Assembly (NCBI GenBank): GCA_913054205.1
Contig: CAJXJM010000201.1
Coordinates: 1-5,384 of the forward strand
From: an uncultured Rhodospirillaceae bacterium
Lineage (GTDB): Bacteria > Pseudomonadota > Alphaproteobacteria > Rhodospirillales > UBA2165
Length of the DNA stretch: 5,384 bases
Direction of reading: 5' to 3'
Shown: positions 1 through 5,384 of the stretch, one piece after another
How the letters are laid out: each line of letters starts with the position of its first letter
Numbering within the stretch: position 1 is the first letter of the stretch
The notes under the pieces: generated by a model
The model's database searches: none
What the model saw: the letters and a program-made list of their open reading frames with translations, nothing else
What the model was told of the DNA's origin: nothing
Program-made: the position numbers and the translations under genes

Positions 1-1
1 C

Positions 2-694
2 CATCAACTCTCGCCAACCGGCGGCTTTGGCATGAATACTGGTGTTGCTGACGCGGTGGATTTGGGCTGGAAATTAGCTGCTGTTCTGCAAGGCTGGGGC
101 GGGGGAAAGCTGCTCGACAGTTACACTATAGAACGCCGGCCAATTGCTGCCCGGAACGTTGGCGAGGCCAATGAGAATTATAAGGTATTGCGGAAACCTC
201 CTTCAGGTCCGGCAATAGGCGAAGATAGTCCAGAAGGTGAAACCCAACGCAAAAAAACAGCCGAGTTTATTCTCGGCAACAATTCCAATCGCGAATGGGA
301 AAGCACAGGCTTGCAGCTTGGCTATCGCTACGATGGCTCACCGATAATCGTGCCCGATGGATCGCCAACGGATCCGGTTGTGATGTCCGATTATGTGCCC
401 TCTGCTCAGCCCGGTGCACGCGCGCCGCACGCTTGGTTGCAAGATGGTCGCTCAACGCTCGATCTTTTTGGCGCGGGATTTACGTTATTGCAGTTTACAC
501 CGGAGGCCGATGGCGAGAAATTGCTCGGCATTCAGAACGTGCCGATCTCCATAATACTGATCAATGACCCGGCCATCCACGATCTCTATGCGGCCGATCT
601 CGTTCTCGTGCGCCCAGATGGTCATGTTGCCTGGCGGGGAAATAATTTACCCGAAGATGTTGAGGGGCTTATCGATATTGTGAGAGGCGCTTAA
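2..694 (+). CDS. FAD-dependent aromatic hydroxylase, PheA/TfdB/MhpA type (C-terminal part, cut at left edge)
   Basis: This is the last 230 residues of a class A flavoprotein monooxygenase, an enzyme that uses NAD(P)H and O2 to hydroxylate a phenolic ring in the cytoplasm. The frame is open from base 2, upstream of the ATG at base 32, and that Met lies inside a conserved motif, so it is not the start. The fragment begins HQLSPTGGFGMNTG, the end of the FAD-binding GD motif (normally GDAAH followed by P-TGGFGMN), then DAVDLGWKLAA. About residues 115-230 resemble the thioredoxin-like C-terminal domain of phenol hydroxylase relatives, with PGARAPHAWL near 130 and the typical LVRPDGHVAWRG near 205. 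Family members usually run 500-600 residues, so roughly 300 N-terminal residues, including the GxGxxG motif, lie outside the window. The substrate cannot be told from this end. The gene converges on the next monooxygenase 14 bases away, and I see no hairpin terminator between them. Confidence 0.92.
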   Translation, partial: HQLSPTGGFGMNTGVADAVDLGWKLAAVLQGWGGGKLLDSYTIERRPIAARNVGEANENYKVLRKPPSGPAIGEDSPEGETQRKKTAEFILGNNSNREWESTGLQLGYRYDGSPIIVPDGSPTDPVVMSDYVPSAQPGARAPHAWLQDGRSTLDLFGAGFTLLQFTPEADGEKLLGIQNVPISIILINDPAIHDLYAADLVLVRPDGHVAWRGNNLPEDVEGLIDIVRGA

Positions 695-708
695 TCCCAT
701 CTAGTATA

Positions 709-1899
709 TTAACGGTCAATAAACCCAAAGCCGTCATAGAGCCAGGAGACGCATTGGAAGCGGTCAGCTTCGTTCTGGTCTTTGTACATTTGATAGCGCA
801 CCTCTCGCTCAATACCGTCGCAATGGTAGAAATCCCAGATATAGCGCGATTCCAGCGTTACCCGCGCGGTGCGGAGATAGCGATCTTTGGCAAATTGCGT
901 GAACGTTGTTTCATAGTCATCCCCGTTTGCATGAATAAGGTTGGCGAGATGCAAGCCGTCCTCAATCGCCATGCCGGCGCCTTGTGCAAGAGACTGCAAT
1001 GTCGGGTGTGCCGCATCGCCAAGCAGTCCGACGCGGCCTTGATGCCAATGACGGATCGGGTCACGATCACCGACAACAAAGCGTCGCTCTAAATCCATCA
1101 TGTCGATCAGCGCCTTTGCTTCCGGCTGTGTCGCTTTATGGGTCTCATGCAGTTCAGCACGATAAGCTTCGACATCGCCGCGCGCCGCCTGATTGTCGGA
1201 GCGAAATACAGCGACGATGTTAAACAATGTGCCATGCCTTAAGGGGTAGTGAACGATATGAAACCCTGGCCCACCCCAAAGCACAACGACGTCTCGCGGC
1301 ACGTCCGCGGTGACGGTTTCCATCGGCACGATGGTGCGGTGAGCAACATAACCGTTCGGCAATGGGTCACCATCGCCAATCATTTGAGCGCGGGTGGTTG
1401 AGCCAATACCATCGGCTCCAATCAGCACCGAGCCGGTAAAGCTACGGCCATCTTCAAGCTCAATGGAAACATGATCCCCGTGGTCTTGGTAGGTGGTCAT
1501 CATCGCTTCCGGCTCAAGCTTGATGGCATCGATCTTTTTGCAGGCGTCGAGCAGAACGGTGTGTAAATCAATGCGATGGACGATCAGATATTGCTGGTTA
1601 AAGCGCTCTCGAAAACTCTCGCCGGTCGGAATGCGAATGACTTGATCACCGTTGAGGGCGTCGAGCATAAGCAAAGCAGATGGCTCGTCGCCGACGCTTT
1701 TTACCTCATCGCTGATGCCGAGACGGTCAAAAACGTGAAAAATATTGGGGCCAAACTGAATGCCGTAACCGATCGCCCCGAATTCCGGTGCGCCTTCAAA
1801 CACCTGCACCGGAATGCCGCGCTGACCGAGCGCAAGTGCCGCCGCCAGACCACCAAAGCCACCACCAACTATGAGTATCGGTTTTTGTTCTGCTGCCAC
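709..1899 (-). CDS. FAD-dependent monooxygenase, 3-hydroxybenzoate 6-hydroxylase-like
   Basis: This 396-residue class A flavoprotein hydroxylase is complete. It shows the dinucleotide-binding GGGFGG at 12-17, a Glu ending the second strand (VFE, 33-35), HRIDLH at 108-113, the DG motif IGADGIGSTTR at 160-170 and the GD motif GLLGDAAHP at 291-299. The segments HIVHYPLR (214-221) and LQSLAQGAGMAIED (301-314) match 3-hydroxybenzoate 6-hydroxylase. His214, Tyr218 and Gln302 fall where I recall His213, Tyr217 and Gln301 in the Rhodococcus jostii enzyme. The tail (FYHCDGIERE, SWLYDGFG) is also typical of that group. The known reaction is 3-hydroxybenzoate + NADH + O2 to gentisate; salicylate hydroxylase-like activity on another acid is possible. 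The start must be GTG at 1899: an in-frame stop lies four codons upstream and the next in-frame Met is residue 77. The gene is divergent from the ThDP-LLM operon and probably shares its control region. Confidence 0.88.
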   Translation of the reverse strand: MAAEQKPILIVGGGFGGLAAALALGQRGIPVQVFEGAPEFGAIGYGIQFGPNIFHVFDRLGISDEVKSVGDEPSALLMLDALNGDQVIRIPTGESFRERFNQQYLIVHRIDLHTVLLDACKKIDAIKLEPEAMMTTYQDHGDHVSIELEDGRSFTGSVLIGADGIGSTTRAQMIGDGDPLPNGYVAHRTIVPMETVTADVPRDVVVLWGGPGFHIVHYPLRHGTLFNIVAVFRSDNQAARGDVEAYRAELHETHKATQPEAKALIDMMDLERRFVVGDRDPIRHWHQGRVGLLGDAAHPTLQSLAQGAGMAIEDGLHLANLIHANGDDYETTFTQFAKDRYLRTARVTLESRYIWDFYHCDGIEREVRYQMYKDQNEADRFQCVSWLYDGFGFIDR

Positions 1900-1904
1900 G
1901 TCAT

Positions 1905-1910
1905 CCCCTT
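1905..1910 (-). promoter_or_regulatory. Ribosome binding site that selects a GTG start
   Basis: On the minus strand AAGGGG sits 5 bases before the GTG at 1899-1897. An ATG (1904-1902) directly abuts this SD, but it is out of frame and would give only an 11-codon peptide, with no spacing from the SD. The GTG therefore fits better as the start of the FAD monooxygenase. Confidence 0.65.
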
Positions 1911-1917
1911 AGGCTTG

Positions 1918-1945
1918 ATAACACTTTGAAACTATAATAGGTCAA
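1918..1945 (-). promoter_or_regulatory. Candidate sigma-70-type promoter for the FAD monooxygenase
   Basis: Read on the minus strand, TTGACC (1945-1940) is followed after 16 bases by TGTTAT (1923-1918). These match the -35 and -10 consensus at 5 of 6 and 4 of 6 positions. Transcription would start near 1911, giving a very short leader that still contains the SD. This is a by-eye match with no experimental support, and alphaproteobacterial promoters can deviate from consensus. Confidence 0.4.
1932..1940. promoter_or_regulatory. Palindrome containing a perfect -10 hexamer between divergent genes
   Basis: CTAT-A-ATAG is a perfect inverted repeat with a one-base centre. It contains TATAAT (1933-1938), a consensus -10 for the plus-strand ThDP gene with a leader of about 45 bases. 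No good -35 lies 16-18 bases upstream, so that promoter might need an activator. TTGA (1926-1929) and TCAA (1942-1945) flank the core almost symmetrically. The palindrome sits in the spacer of the minus-strand promoter candidate, where a bound regulator could affect both directions. The role as an operator is inference. Confidence 0.35.
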
Positions 1946-1979
1946 CGCATTCAAGCAACAACAAGTCAATCTCGACAAT

Positions 1980-1985
1980 AAGGGG
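1980..1985 (+). promoter_or_regulatory. Ribosome binding site of the ThDP enzyme gene
   Basis: AAGGGG stands 4 bases before the ATG at 1990, which is close but workable. It supports the chosen start, as does the family-typical N-terminus beginning MARAADILVE. Confidence 0.6.
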
Positions 1986-1989
1986 AATT

Positions 1990-3654
1990 ATGGCACGAGC
2001 CGCGGATATACTGGTTGAAACGCTATTGAAACATGGCGTCGATCGCGTCTTTTGTGTGCCGGGCGAGAGTTATCTCGCGGTCATTGATGCGATGTTTGAT
2101 GCCCCTGAAATTGATGTCGTGACAACGCGCCACGAAGGCGGTGCAAGTTTTATGGCGGTGGCCGATGCCAAAATGACCGGCAAGCCCGGTATCATTATGT
2201 GCAGCCGCGGACCAGGTGCCACCAATGCTGCGATTGGCGTTCATGTTGCTCAGCAGGATGCCGTGCCGATGGTTATGTTCGTTGGCCAAGTCGCACGCGA
2301 AGATTTAGGCCGGAGCGCTTTTCAAGAAGTAAATTACAGCCAGACTTTTGGCGATATGGCGAAGTGGGTTGTCGAAATTACCGATGCCGACAAAGTTGCA
2401 GAGAACGTCCGCCGCGCCTTTACAATTGCGCAGTCTGGTATTCCAGGCCCTGTCATCGTTTCTCTGCCGGAAGATATGCTGCTCGACGAAACCGACGCGC
2501 CGGCTTTGGGGCCAACCGCGGTTACTCAGCCGCAACCAAGTGCCGGCGACATTGCTGAAATATGCGATATGCTGACGCGGGCAAAACGTCCGGTGATCAT
2601 CGCCGGCGGACAAGTCGGCGGTGAAGAAGGCCGCAACGCTTTGCGCGCCGTCAGTGAAGCCTGGAACGTGCCGGTCGCAACATCTTGGCGTCATCAGGAT
2701 ATATTTGATACGTCTCATCCGAATTTTGCCTGCCATCTTGCTTTTAACATGCCGCCGGTGTTCAAAGACACGCTCAACGAGGCTGATCTGATTATTGCGA
2801 TTGGCACGCGGTTGGGCGATGTCGTTACTCAAGGCTATAAAATTCCTGAAGCGCCGCGCCCCAAGCAAAAGCTCGTTCATATTTACAATGATGCGGAGCC
2901 GCTCGGTAAAGTATTTGATACTGATCTTTCCGTTGTTGCGGATGCTACCAAGACATTGCAGGCGATTGCGCAGATTAATGCGCCGGAGGCGCCTGAAGGC
3001 CGCGATGACTGGATCAGCAAAACCCATGCATTGGGTGCTGATAAAATGGTCTGGGACACAGTCGAAGCCGAAGATGGTGTGCCGTTTGGCAATGTCGTTG
3101 CTCATTTGCGAGATGTCGTTGATGACGATGCGGTGACAGCGATTGATGCCGGTAATTTTTCGACCTTTGTGCACCGCCTGTTTGATTACAAAACCACTCA
3201 CACTCAATTGGCCGCTGTCGCCGGCGCCATGGGCATGGGCATGCCGGCAGCTGTCGCAGGTGCGCTGCGTGCGCCGGATCGCCAAGTGATTTGTTTTGTT
3301 GGCGACGGTGGATACCAGATGACCGGCAATGAAATATCTGTGGCGGTTGAACGCAACCTTCCAATTCGCGTTATCGTTTCCAATAATGGCAGCCTCGGCA
3401 CCATTCGTTTGTATCAGGAGAAAACCTATCCGGATCGCACGCTCGCGACTGATATGACCAATCCGGATTTTGTGAAGATTGCCGAAGCTTATGGTGCTAA
3501 GGGATTTAAAATCGAAAGCAATGATGATATAGCACCGGTGATTAAAGAAGCTTTCGCGGTTGACGGTCCTTCGTTGATCGAAGTCAATGCAAGCCTTGAG
3601 TATTTGGCAGCCTATATCAACATGTCGCAAATTCGCGATTCGGTAAAAAAGTAA
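1990..3654 (+). CDS. Thiamine-diphosphate enzyme, acetolactate synthase-like (stand-alone)
   Basis: This 554-residue protein has the full three-domain layout of the acetolactate synthase/pyruvate oxidase superfamily. The PYR domain (about 1-170) has the cofactor-activating Glu49 in TTRHEGGASFMA, GPGATNA at 74-80 and FQE at 111-113. The central domain (about 185-325) has RPVIIAGG (200-207) and ADLIIAIGTRLGD (265-277), the region that binds FAD or a nucleotide in relatives. The PP domain (about 365-540) has the Mg-ThDP motif GDG (438-440) with NN at 465-466, then GTIRLYQE (470-477). Such enzymes cleave or join C-C bonds next to a carbonyl, using a 2-keto acid or acyl-CoA-type donor. A true IlvB is less likely: no small regulatory subunit gene follows, the C-terminal tail (EYLAAYINMSQIR) is not the IlvB tail, and the neighbours are oxygenases. 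Glyoxylate carboligase is unlikely because Glu49 is kept. It is the first gene of an operon with the LLM oxidoreductase. Family assignment is firm; the reaction is unknown. Confidence 0.92.
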   Translation: MARAADILVETLLKHGVDRVFCVPGESYLAVIDAMFDAPEIDVVTTRHEGGASFMAVADAKMTGKPGIIMCSRGPGATNAAIGVHVAQQDAVPMVMFVGQVAREDLGRSAFQEVNYSQTFGDMAKWVVEITDADKVAENVRRAFTIAQSGIPGPVIVSLPEDMLLDETDAPALGPTAVTQPQPSAGDIAEICDMLTRAKRPVIIAGGQVGGEEGRNALRAVSEAWNVPVATSWRHQDIFDTSHPNFACHLAFNMPPVFKDTLNEADLIIAIGTRLGDVVTQGYKIPEAPRPKQKLVHIYNDAEPLGKVFDTDLSVVADATKTLQAIAQINAPEAPEGRDDWISKTHALGADKMVWDTVEAEDGVPFGNVVAHLRDVVDDDAVTAIDAGNFSTFVHRLFDYKTTHTQLAAVAGAMGMGMPAAVAGALRAPDRQVICFVGDGGYQMTGNEISVAVERNLPIRVIVSNNGSLGTIRLYQEKTYPDRTLATDMTNPDFVKIAEAYGAKGFKIESNDDIAPVIKEAFAVDGPSLIEVNASLEYLAAYINMSQIRDSVKK

Positions 3655-3663
3655 AATTCAAGC

Positions 3664-3670
3664 AGGGGGA
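3664..3670 (+). promoter_or_regulatory. Ribosome binding site of the LLM oxidoreductase gene
   Basis: AGGGGGA lies in the 19-base gap after the ThDP gene stop, 3 bases before the ATG at 3674. The short gap and the SD within it indicate translation from a shared mRNA. Confidence 0.65.
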
Positions 3671-3673
3671 ATA

Positions 3674-4684
3674 ATGAAGTACGGAATTTTCGACCACGTT
3701 GATCGCGGAACCGCGCCCCTTGCCGAATTTTATGAGGACCGTCTGAAACTCGCGGAGAAATATGACCAAGCTGGGTTTCGCTCCTATCACACGGCAGAGC
3801 ATCACGAGACAACGCTCGGCATGGCGTCTTCGCCGAGTGTGTTTTTGTCGGCTTTAGCGCAACGTACAAAGAATCTGCGCTTTGGGCCGCTGGTGTATTG
3901 TTTGCCGCAATATCATCCGGTGCGTCTCTATGAAGAGATATGTATGCTCGACAATATGAGCCAGGGGCGGTTCGAGCTTGGCGTCGGCAAAGGCATTTCG
4001 TCGATTGAATCAAGTTATTTCGGGCTCGACCCGGAAGAAGTGCCGTCGATGTACCGGGAATACTATCAGTTCCTGATGCAGGCTTTTTCCGAGCCTGACG
4101 AAGTTACCTTCAAAGGCAAGCACTTCAGTGTTGAAAATATGCCGCTTGAAATGAAGCCTGTTCAAAACCCCCATCCGCCGATCTGGAACGGCTTTGGAAA
4201 TCCCAGTCCGGAAGGCATCGCTTGGCCGGCCGAGAATTCGGTTAACATTATTTCAAACAACAATGCACCTCATATGCGCAAGATTACCGACAATTATCGC
4301 GCCGAGTGGGACAGGCTTGGCCGACCAGAAGATGAATTGCCGCTTATGGGTATGACGCGCTATATCGTGATTGCTGATACGGATGATGAAGCTTTGACAA
4401 TTGCGCGTCGGATCTACGGTGTTTGGTACAAAAGTTTCATGAAGCTTTGGTGGCGTCATGATAAAACGCCGCCGTTTGTTCAATATACCGATGACTTTGA
4501 TGAAATGGTCGAGAAAGGTCTGGCGGTTGCTGGGACAGCTGATCATGTGCGAGAAGTCCTTGAACAGCACATCGAAGAAAGCGGCATCAATTATTTTGTC
4601 TGCCGGTTTGCCTTTGGCGACATAACTTTCGAAGAGGCAGCCTATTCTGTCGACGCTTTTACAGAGACGTTTTCAATTAACTAG
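3674..4684 (+). CDS. LLM-class (bacterial luciferase-like) flavin-dependent oxidoreductase
   Basis: This 336-residue protein spans a complete luciferase-like TIM barrel. It starts with the usual first strand (MKYGIFDHVDRG), followed by the family-typical AEHH at 41-44 and FGPLVYCLPQYHPVRLYEE (70-88). MLDNMSQGRFELGVGKG (91-107) is the most conserved LLM block. The phosphate-side strand PPIWNGFGNPSPE lies at 168-180, and a late GTADHVRE at 287-294 is the segment often seen as GTP-xxV before the last helix. Family members use reduced FMN, or F420 in some lineages, to oxidise aldehydes, sulfonates, amines or cyclic substrates with O2. In a proteobacterium FMN supplied by a separate reductase is more likely, and no reductase gene is present here. 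Coupling to the preceding ThDP gene suggests that the two act on the same compound, perhaps with the ThDP enzyme making or consuming a carbonyl product. The last 12 bases overlap the convergent ABM gene. Class is secure; substrate is unknown. Confidence 0.93.
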   Translation: MKYGIFDHVDRGTAPLAEFYEDRLKLAEKYDQAGFRSYHTAEHHETTLGMASSPSVFLSALAQRTKNLRFGPLVYCLPQYHPVRLYEEICMLDNMSQGRFELGVGKGISSIESSYFGLDPEEVPSMYREYYQFLMQAFSEPDEVTFKGKHFSVENMPLEMKPVQNPHPPIWNGFGNPSPEGIAWPAENSVNIISNNNAPHMRKITDNYRAEWDRLGRPEDELPLMGMTRYIVIADTDDEALTIARRIYGVWYKSFMKLWWRHDKTPPFVQYTDDFDEMVEKGLAVAGTADHVREVLEQHIEESGINYFVCRFAFGDITFEEAAYSVDAFTETFSIN

Positions 4685-5212
4685 CCGGTAGAACCGCTCG
4701 TCATAAAGCGCCCCGCTCAGCGGTGTGAGAGCTTCACGGAAAGCTTTTATGGTGTCCGTTTCGGCATGCGTTGACTGTGCCTCTCGATCCAGCCAGTTTT
4801 CAAAAACAGTCATGTGGTTGGGGCGGTTGACCTGGGTCAGCGCGTTACAGGCAAGACAGCCGTCTTCTGTTCGACTGTCCAAACACATCTGCCGGACCAA
4901 AGCCGCGCCGTTTTCCTTTTCCGGCGGAATGACATCTATATGGGTGACGACAAATAGCTCGCCTGAAAAATTAGCGAACTCATCGACTTCGAGCACCTCG
5001 TGTTGGCGTTCATCGAGTGGAGAAATCAGCAAATTTTTCAGTTCTTGGGCGTAGAGCGGAGGGCCTTCCATTTCTTTGCGGTTCATCGCAACAAATCGAT
5101 TTGTGCGGCTAATTTCCTGTAGACATACGGTTTGGGCGTGGCCGGCAATTATTTCGGCTGCCTGACCACGGGCGGCAATTTCAACTTCGAGATAGGAGAT
5201 ACTGTAAATCAT
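4673..5212 (-). CDS. Duplicated ABM-domain protein (putative quinol monooxygenase) with a shortened first copy
   Basis: The 179-residue protein has two tandem ferredoxin-like ABM units. The second (about 86-179) is complete: strand FVVTHIDVIPP, helix, EDGCLACNAL, strand NRPNHMTVFENW (129-140), then TIKAFREALTPL and YDERFYRL. The first (1-72) begins the same way (IYSISYLEVEI) and ends the same way (LLISPLDER, 61-69), but the middle jumps from RFVAMNR (39-45) to GPPLYAQEL (50-58). By my alignment about 20 residues equivalent to LTQ...EAQ of copy two are missing, including the central strand. ABM proteins are small cofactor-free oxygenases or dimer-forming accessory proteins, often acting on quinols such as hydroquinones; a tandem protein would form a pseudo-dimer. 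The frame stays open, so this is not a frameshift. The start is family-typical, although its SD is weak. The gene converges with the LLM gene (12-base overlap) and is divergent from the right-edge gene. Confidence 0.82.
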   Translation of the reverse strand: MIYSISYLEVEIAARGQAAEIIAGHAQTVCLQEISRTNRFVAMNRKEMEGPPLYAQELKNLLISPLDERQHEVLEVDEFANFSGELFVVTHIDVIPPEKENGAALVRQMCLDSRTEDGCLACNALTQVNRPNHMTVFENWLDREAQSTHAETDTIKAFREALTPLSGALYDERFYRLVN

Positions 5213-5214
5213 GT

Positions 5215-5243
5215 TTTTCAGTTTAGATATTTTAGCCTATAAA
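5215..5243 (+). promoter_or_regulatory. Candidate promoter for the right-edge gene
   Basis: TTTTCA (5215-5220) and TATAAA (5238-5243) are separated by 17 bases. They match the sigma-70 -35 and -10 boxes at 4 of 6 and 5 of 6 positions. Transcription would start near 5250, leaving a leader of about 40 bases. The surrounding sequence is very AT-rich, so chance matches are likely. A weaker minus-strand pair for the ABM gene also exists: ATCCAA (5250-5255) reads TTGGAT, and ATTTTA (5229-5234) reads TAAAAT, but its spacer is only 15 bases. Confidence 0.35.
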
Positions 5244-5246
5244 CAC

Positions 5247-5259
5247 AAAATCCAATTTT
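5247..5259. promoter_or_regulatory. Candidate operator: AT-rich inverted repeat between divergent genes
   Basis: AAAAT-CCA-ATTTT is a 5-base inverted repeat with a 3-base centre. It lies just downstream of the plus-strand -10 candidate, at the expected start point, and over the weaker minus-strand -35. ATTTTAG also occurs twice in the same orientation (5229-5235 and 5255-5261). The position suits a repressor site, but in AT-rich sequence such repeats arise easily. Confidence 0.22.
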
Positions 5260-5277
5260 AGAACAAATCTAACGAAT

Positions 5278-5281
5278 AGGA
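5278..5281 (+). promoter_or_regulatory. Ribosome binding site of the right-edge gene
   Basis: AGGA followed by an A-run stands 8 bases before the ATG at 5290. The spacing favours this start over the in-frame ATG at 5305. Confidence 0.55.
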
Positions 5282-5289
5282 AAAAACGA

Positions 5290-5384
5290 ATGGCTGTTGC
5301 AAAAATGAAAGAAGTGGTTGGTCGCAAAATACGCGTTGCCGATTCAAAATGTGCCCCTGGCGGCGTTAAAATTGAAGTCGATGT
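5290..5384 (+). CDS. Unrecognised gene, N-terminal 31 residues only (cut at right edge)
   Basis: The frame is open from the ATG at 5290 to the end of the window. A good SD and an AT-rich upstream region with a promoter candidate support it as a real gene start. The visible protein begins MAVAKMKEVVGRKIRVAD and continues SKCAPGGVKIEVD. It has a basic N-terminus with no hydrophobic signal segment, so it is probably cytoplasmic. A single Cys (residue 21) lies before Ala-Pro-Gly-Gly. I do not recognise the family from this fragment. It is divergent from the ABM gene and may belong to the same pathway, since no unrelated gene separates them. Confidence 0.6.
   Translation, partial: MAVAKMKEVVGRKIRVADSKCAPGGVKIEVD

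Noticed and set aside
695..708. Terminator between the two convergent FAD monooxygenase genes
   Set aside because: The 14-base gap has no inverted repeat or T-run on either strand.
1870..1904. Out-of-frame ATG giving an 11-codon minus-strand peptide at the start of the FAD monooxygenase
   Set aside because: The SD abuts this ATG with no spacing, while the GTG five bases further on has proper spacing and the right frame. A translational-coupling role cannot be excluded but has no support.
754..1929. Several plus-strand open frames (754-1092, 984-1223, 1576-1929) opposite the FAD monooxygenase
   Set aside because: All are shadows of a well-supported minus-strand gene and show no family motifs.
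2305..3630. Open frame of 441 codons antisense to the ThDP enzyme gene
   Set aside because: It lies wholly opposite a gene with clear catalytic motifs, its translation is rich in Arg, His and Asn with no recognisable motif, and it has no promoter or SD of its own that I can see. It is a by-product of codon bias.
1990..3654. Housekeeping acetolactate synthase IlvB
   Set aside because: There is no adjacent small subunit gene, the C-terminal tail differs, and the neighbours are oxygenases. The superfamily match alone does not justify the symbol.
3612..4013. Minus-strand frames at 3612-4013 and 3617-3805
   Set aside because: They cross the operon junction and the conserved start of the LLM gene, and the translations show nothing recognisable.
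4712..4722. Inverted repeat CCGCT-C-AGCGG as a terminator for the LLM gene
   Set aside because: It lies inside the ABM coding region, leaves almost no loop and has no T-run after it.
4725..5054. Plus-strand frame of 109 codons opposite the ABM gene
   Set aside because: It is Ser-rich with no motif, and the minus-strand frame carries the clear ABM pattern.

Overview
The window is a bacterial gene neighbourhood of small-molecule oxidation enzymes, with four complete genes and one cut gene at each edge. Base composition looks close to 50-55 % G+C by eye. Genes are packed tightly, Shine-Dalgarno (SD) sequences are purine-rich, and the protein sequences resemble alphaproteobacterial catabolic genes. 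I infer an alphaproteobacterium, possibly an environmental or marine lineage. That placement is a guess from protein flavour, not from a marker gene. I see no rRNA, tRNA, CRISPR array, insertion sequence or phage gene.

Layout. Bases 1-694 (+) hold the C-terminal part of a PheA/TfdB/MhpA-type FAD aromatic hydroxylase. It converges, with a 14-base gap, on a complete FAD monooxygenase at 709-1899 (-). That enzyme carries the motifs, and by my alignment the active-site residues, of 3-hydroxybenzoate 6-hydroxylase, which makes gentisate. A 90-base divergent promoter region (1900-1989) separates it from a two-gene plus-strand operon. The operon encodes a thiamine-diphosphate enzyme of the acetolactate synthase superfamily (1990-3654) and a bacterial-luciferase-like (LLM) flavin-dependent oxidoreductase (3674-4684), 19 bases apart. 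The LLM gene overlaps by 12 bases, tail to tail, with a minus-strand gene for a duplicated antibiotic-biosynthesis-monooxygenase (ABM) domain protein (4673-5212). Its first ABM copy lacks about 20 central residues. A second, AT-rich divergent intergenic region (5213-5289) leads to an unrecognised gene that runs off the right edge.

How the genes may work together. Two ring hydroxylases, a C-C bond-forming or -breaking ThDP enzyme, an LLM monooxygenase and an ABM protein, which often acts on quinols, fit a pathway for an aromatic or other cyclic compound. Gentisate or a related hydroquinone is the best-supported intermediate. No ring-cleavage dioxygenase, transporter, flavin reductase or regulator is visible, so the substrate and the order of steps are inference. 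The ThDP-LLM pair and the half-degenerate ABM protein are the least explained parts.
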